Of a DNA stretch of 14,157 bases, positions 14,062 to 14,157 are shown piece by piece; within the stretch, counting starts at the first letter, position 1, and the number at the start of each line of letters is the position of its first letter. Position numbers and translations under genes: made by a program. Source of the DNA: SZUA-229 sp041589175 (GTDB lineage Bacteria; Pseudomonadota; Gammaproteobacteria; SZUA-229); the NCBI GenBank assembly GCA_041589175.1, contig JBFHWF010000062.1, forward strand, positions 1 through 14,157, in the 5' to 3' direction. The notes under the pieces were generated by a model. That model worked only from the letters and a program-made list of their open reading frames with translations. It ran no database searches and was not told the origin of the DNA.

Positions 14062-14157
14062 TTTGTATTGTTGATCCAGCTTTCTCTTCGGTTAGAGGGT
14101 TTACTGATCAATAACTGTACGGTACCGATCGCGCGCTCCTCGAACCCGCCTTCACAA
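14058..14157 (-). CDS. Probable C-terminal end of an unidentified minus-strand gene
   Basis: An open minus-strand frame enters from the right edge and ends at TAG (14060 to 14058), giving 32 codons. The residues (including CEGGFEERAIGTVQLLISK, then a polar tail PSNRRESWINN) look protein-like, and the other two minus-strand frames are closed by stops. The stop shares CTAG with the stop of msrQ, so the genes would converge with a two-base overlap. Too short to name a family; it could be chance. Confidence 0.35.
   Translation of the reverse strand, partial: CEGGFEERAIGTVQLLISKPSNRRESWINNTN

Overview
The window reads as a chromosomal segment of a gammaproteobacterium of moderate GC content. The evidence is the gene set and its arrangement: RoxA next to PurB, RNase HI overlapping DnaQ with MltD divergent from them, and an MsrP-MsrQ pair. 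The genus cannot be fixed from the sequence alone. Most of the window is ordinary core genome; the unusual part is a gene-free stretch of about 960 bases near the middle.

Layout. On the minus strand at the left lie a GNAT acetyltransferase (cut by the window edge), the ribosomal oxygenase gene roxA and purB. purB is divergent from fumC. On the plus strand fumC is followed closely by a membrane-anchored DUF302 protein and a GAF/HD-GYP protein, a probable cyclic-di-GMP phosphodiesterase. Then comes the gene-free stretch. It holds a large imperfect inverted repeat (about 6841-7634) made of two opposed copies of a roughly 360-base unit. The arms carry hairpins at the same relative positions whose stems differ in sequence but pair perfectly in both copies. 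A REP-like hairpin abuts the left end.

Right of the repeat, on the minus strand, are mltD (lipoprotein lytic transglycosylase with three LysM domains), then a protein with two cyclic-nucleotide-binding domains and a rhodanese domain, then an unrecognised 152-residue protein. Divergent from mltD are rnhA and dnaQ, overlapping by 4 bases, followed by msrP and msrQ, the periplasmic methionine sulfoxide repair pair. The last 100 bases probably carry the C-terminus of a minus-strand gene whose stop codon overlaps that of msrQ.

How the genes fit together. Most are housekeeping: purine synthesis, TCA cycle, ribosome modification, replication fidelity, R-loop and RNA-primer removal, peptidoglycan remodelling and envelope oxidative repair. 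Two are likely signalling proteins (GAF/HD-GYP and CNB-CNB-rhodanese), and they flank the repeat. The inverted repeat with covarying hairpins is the best candidate in this window for something not well described.
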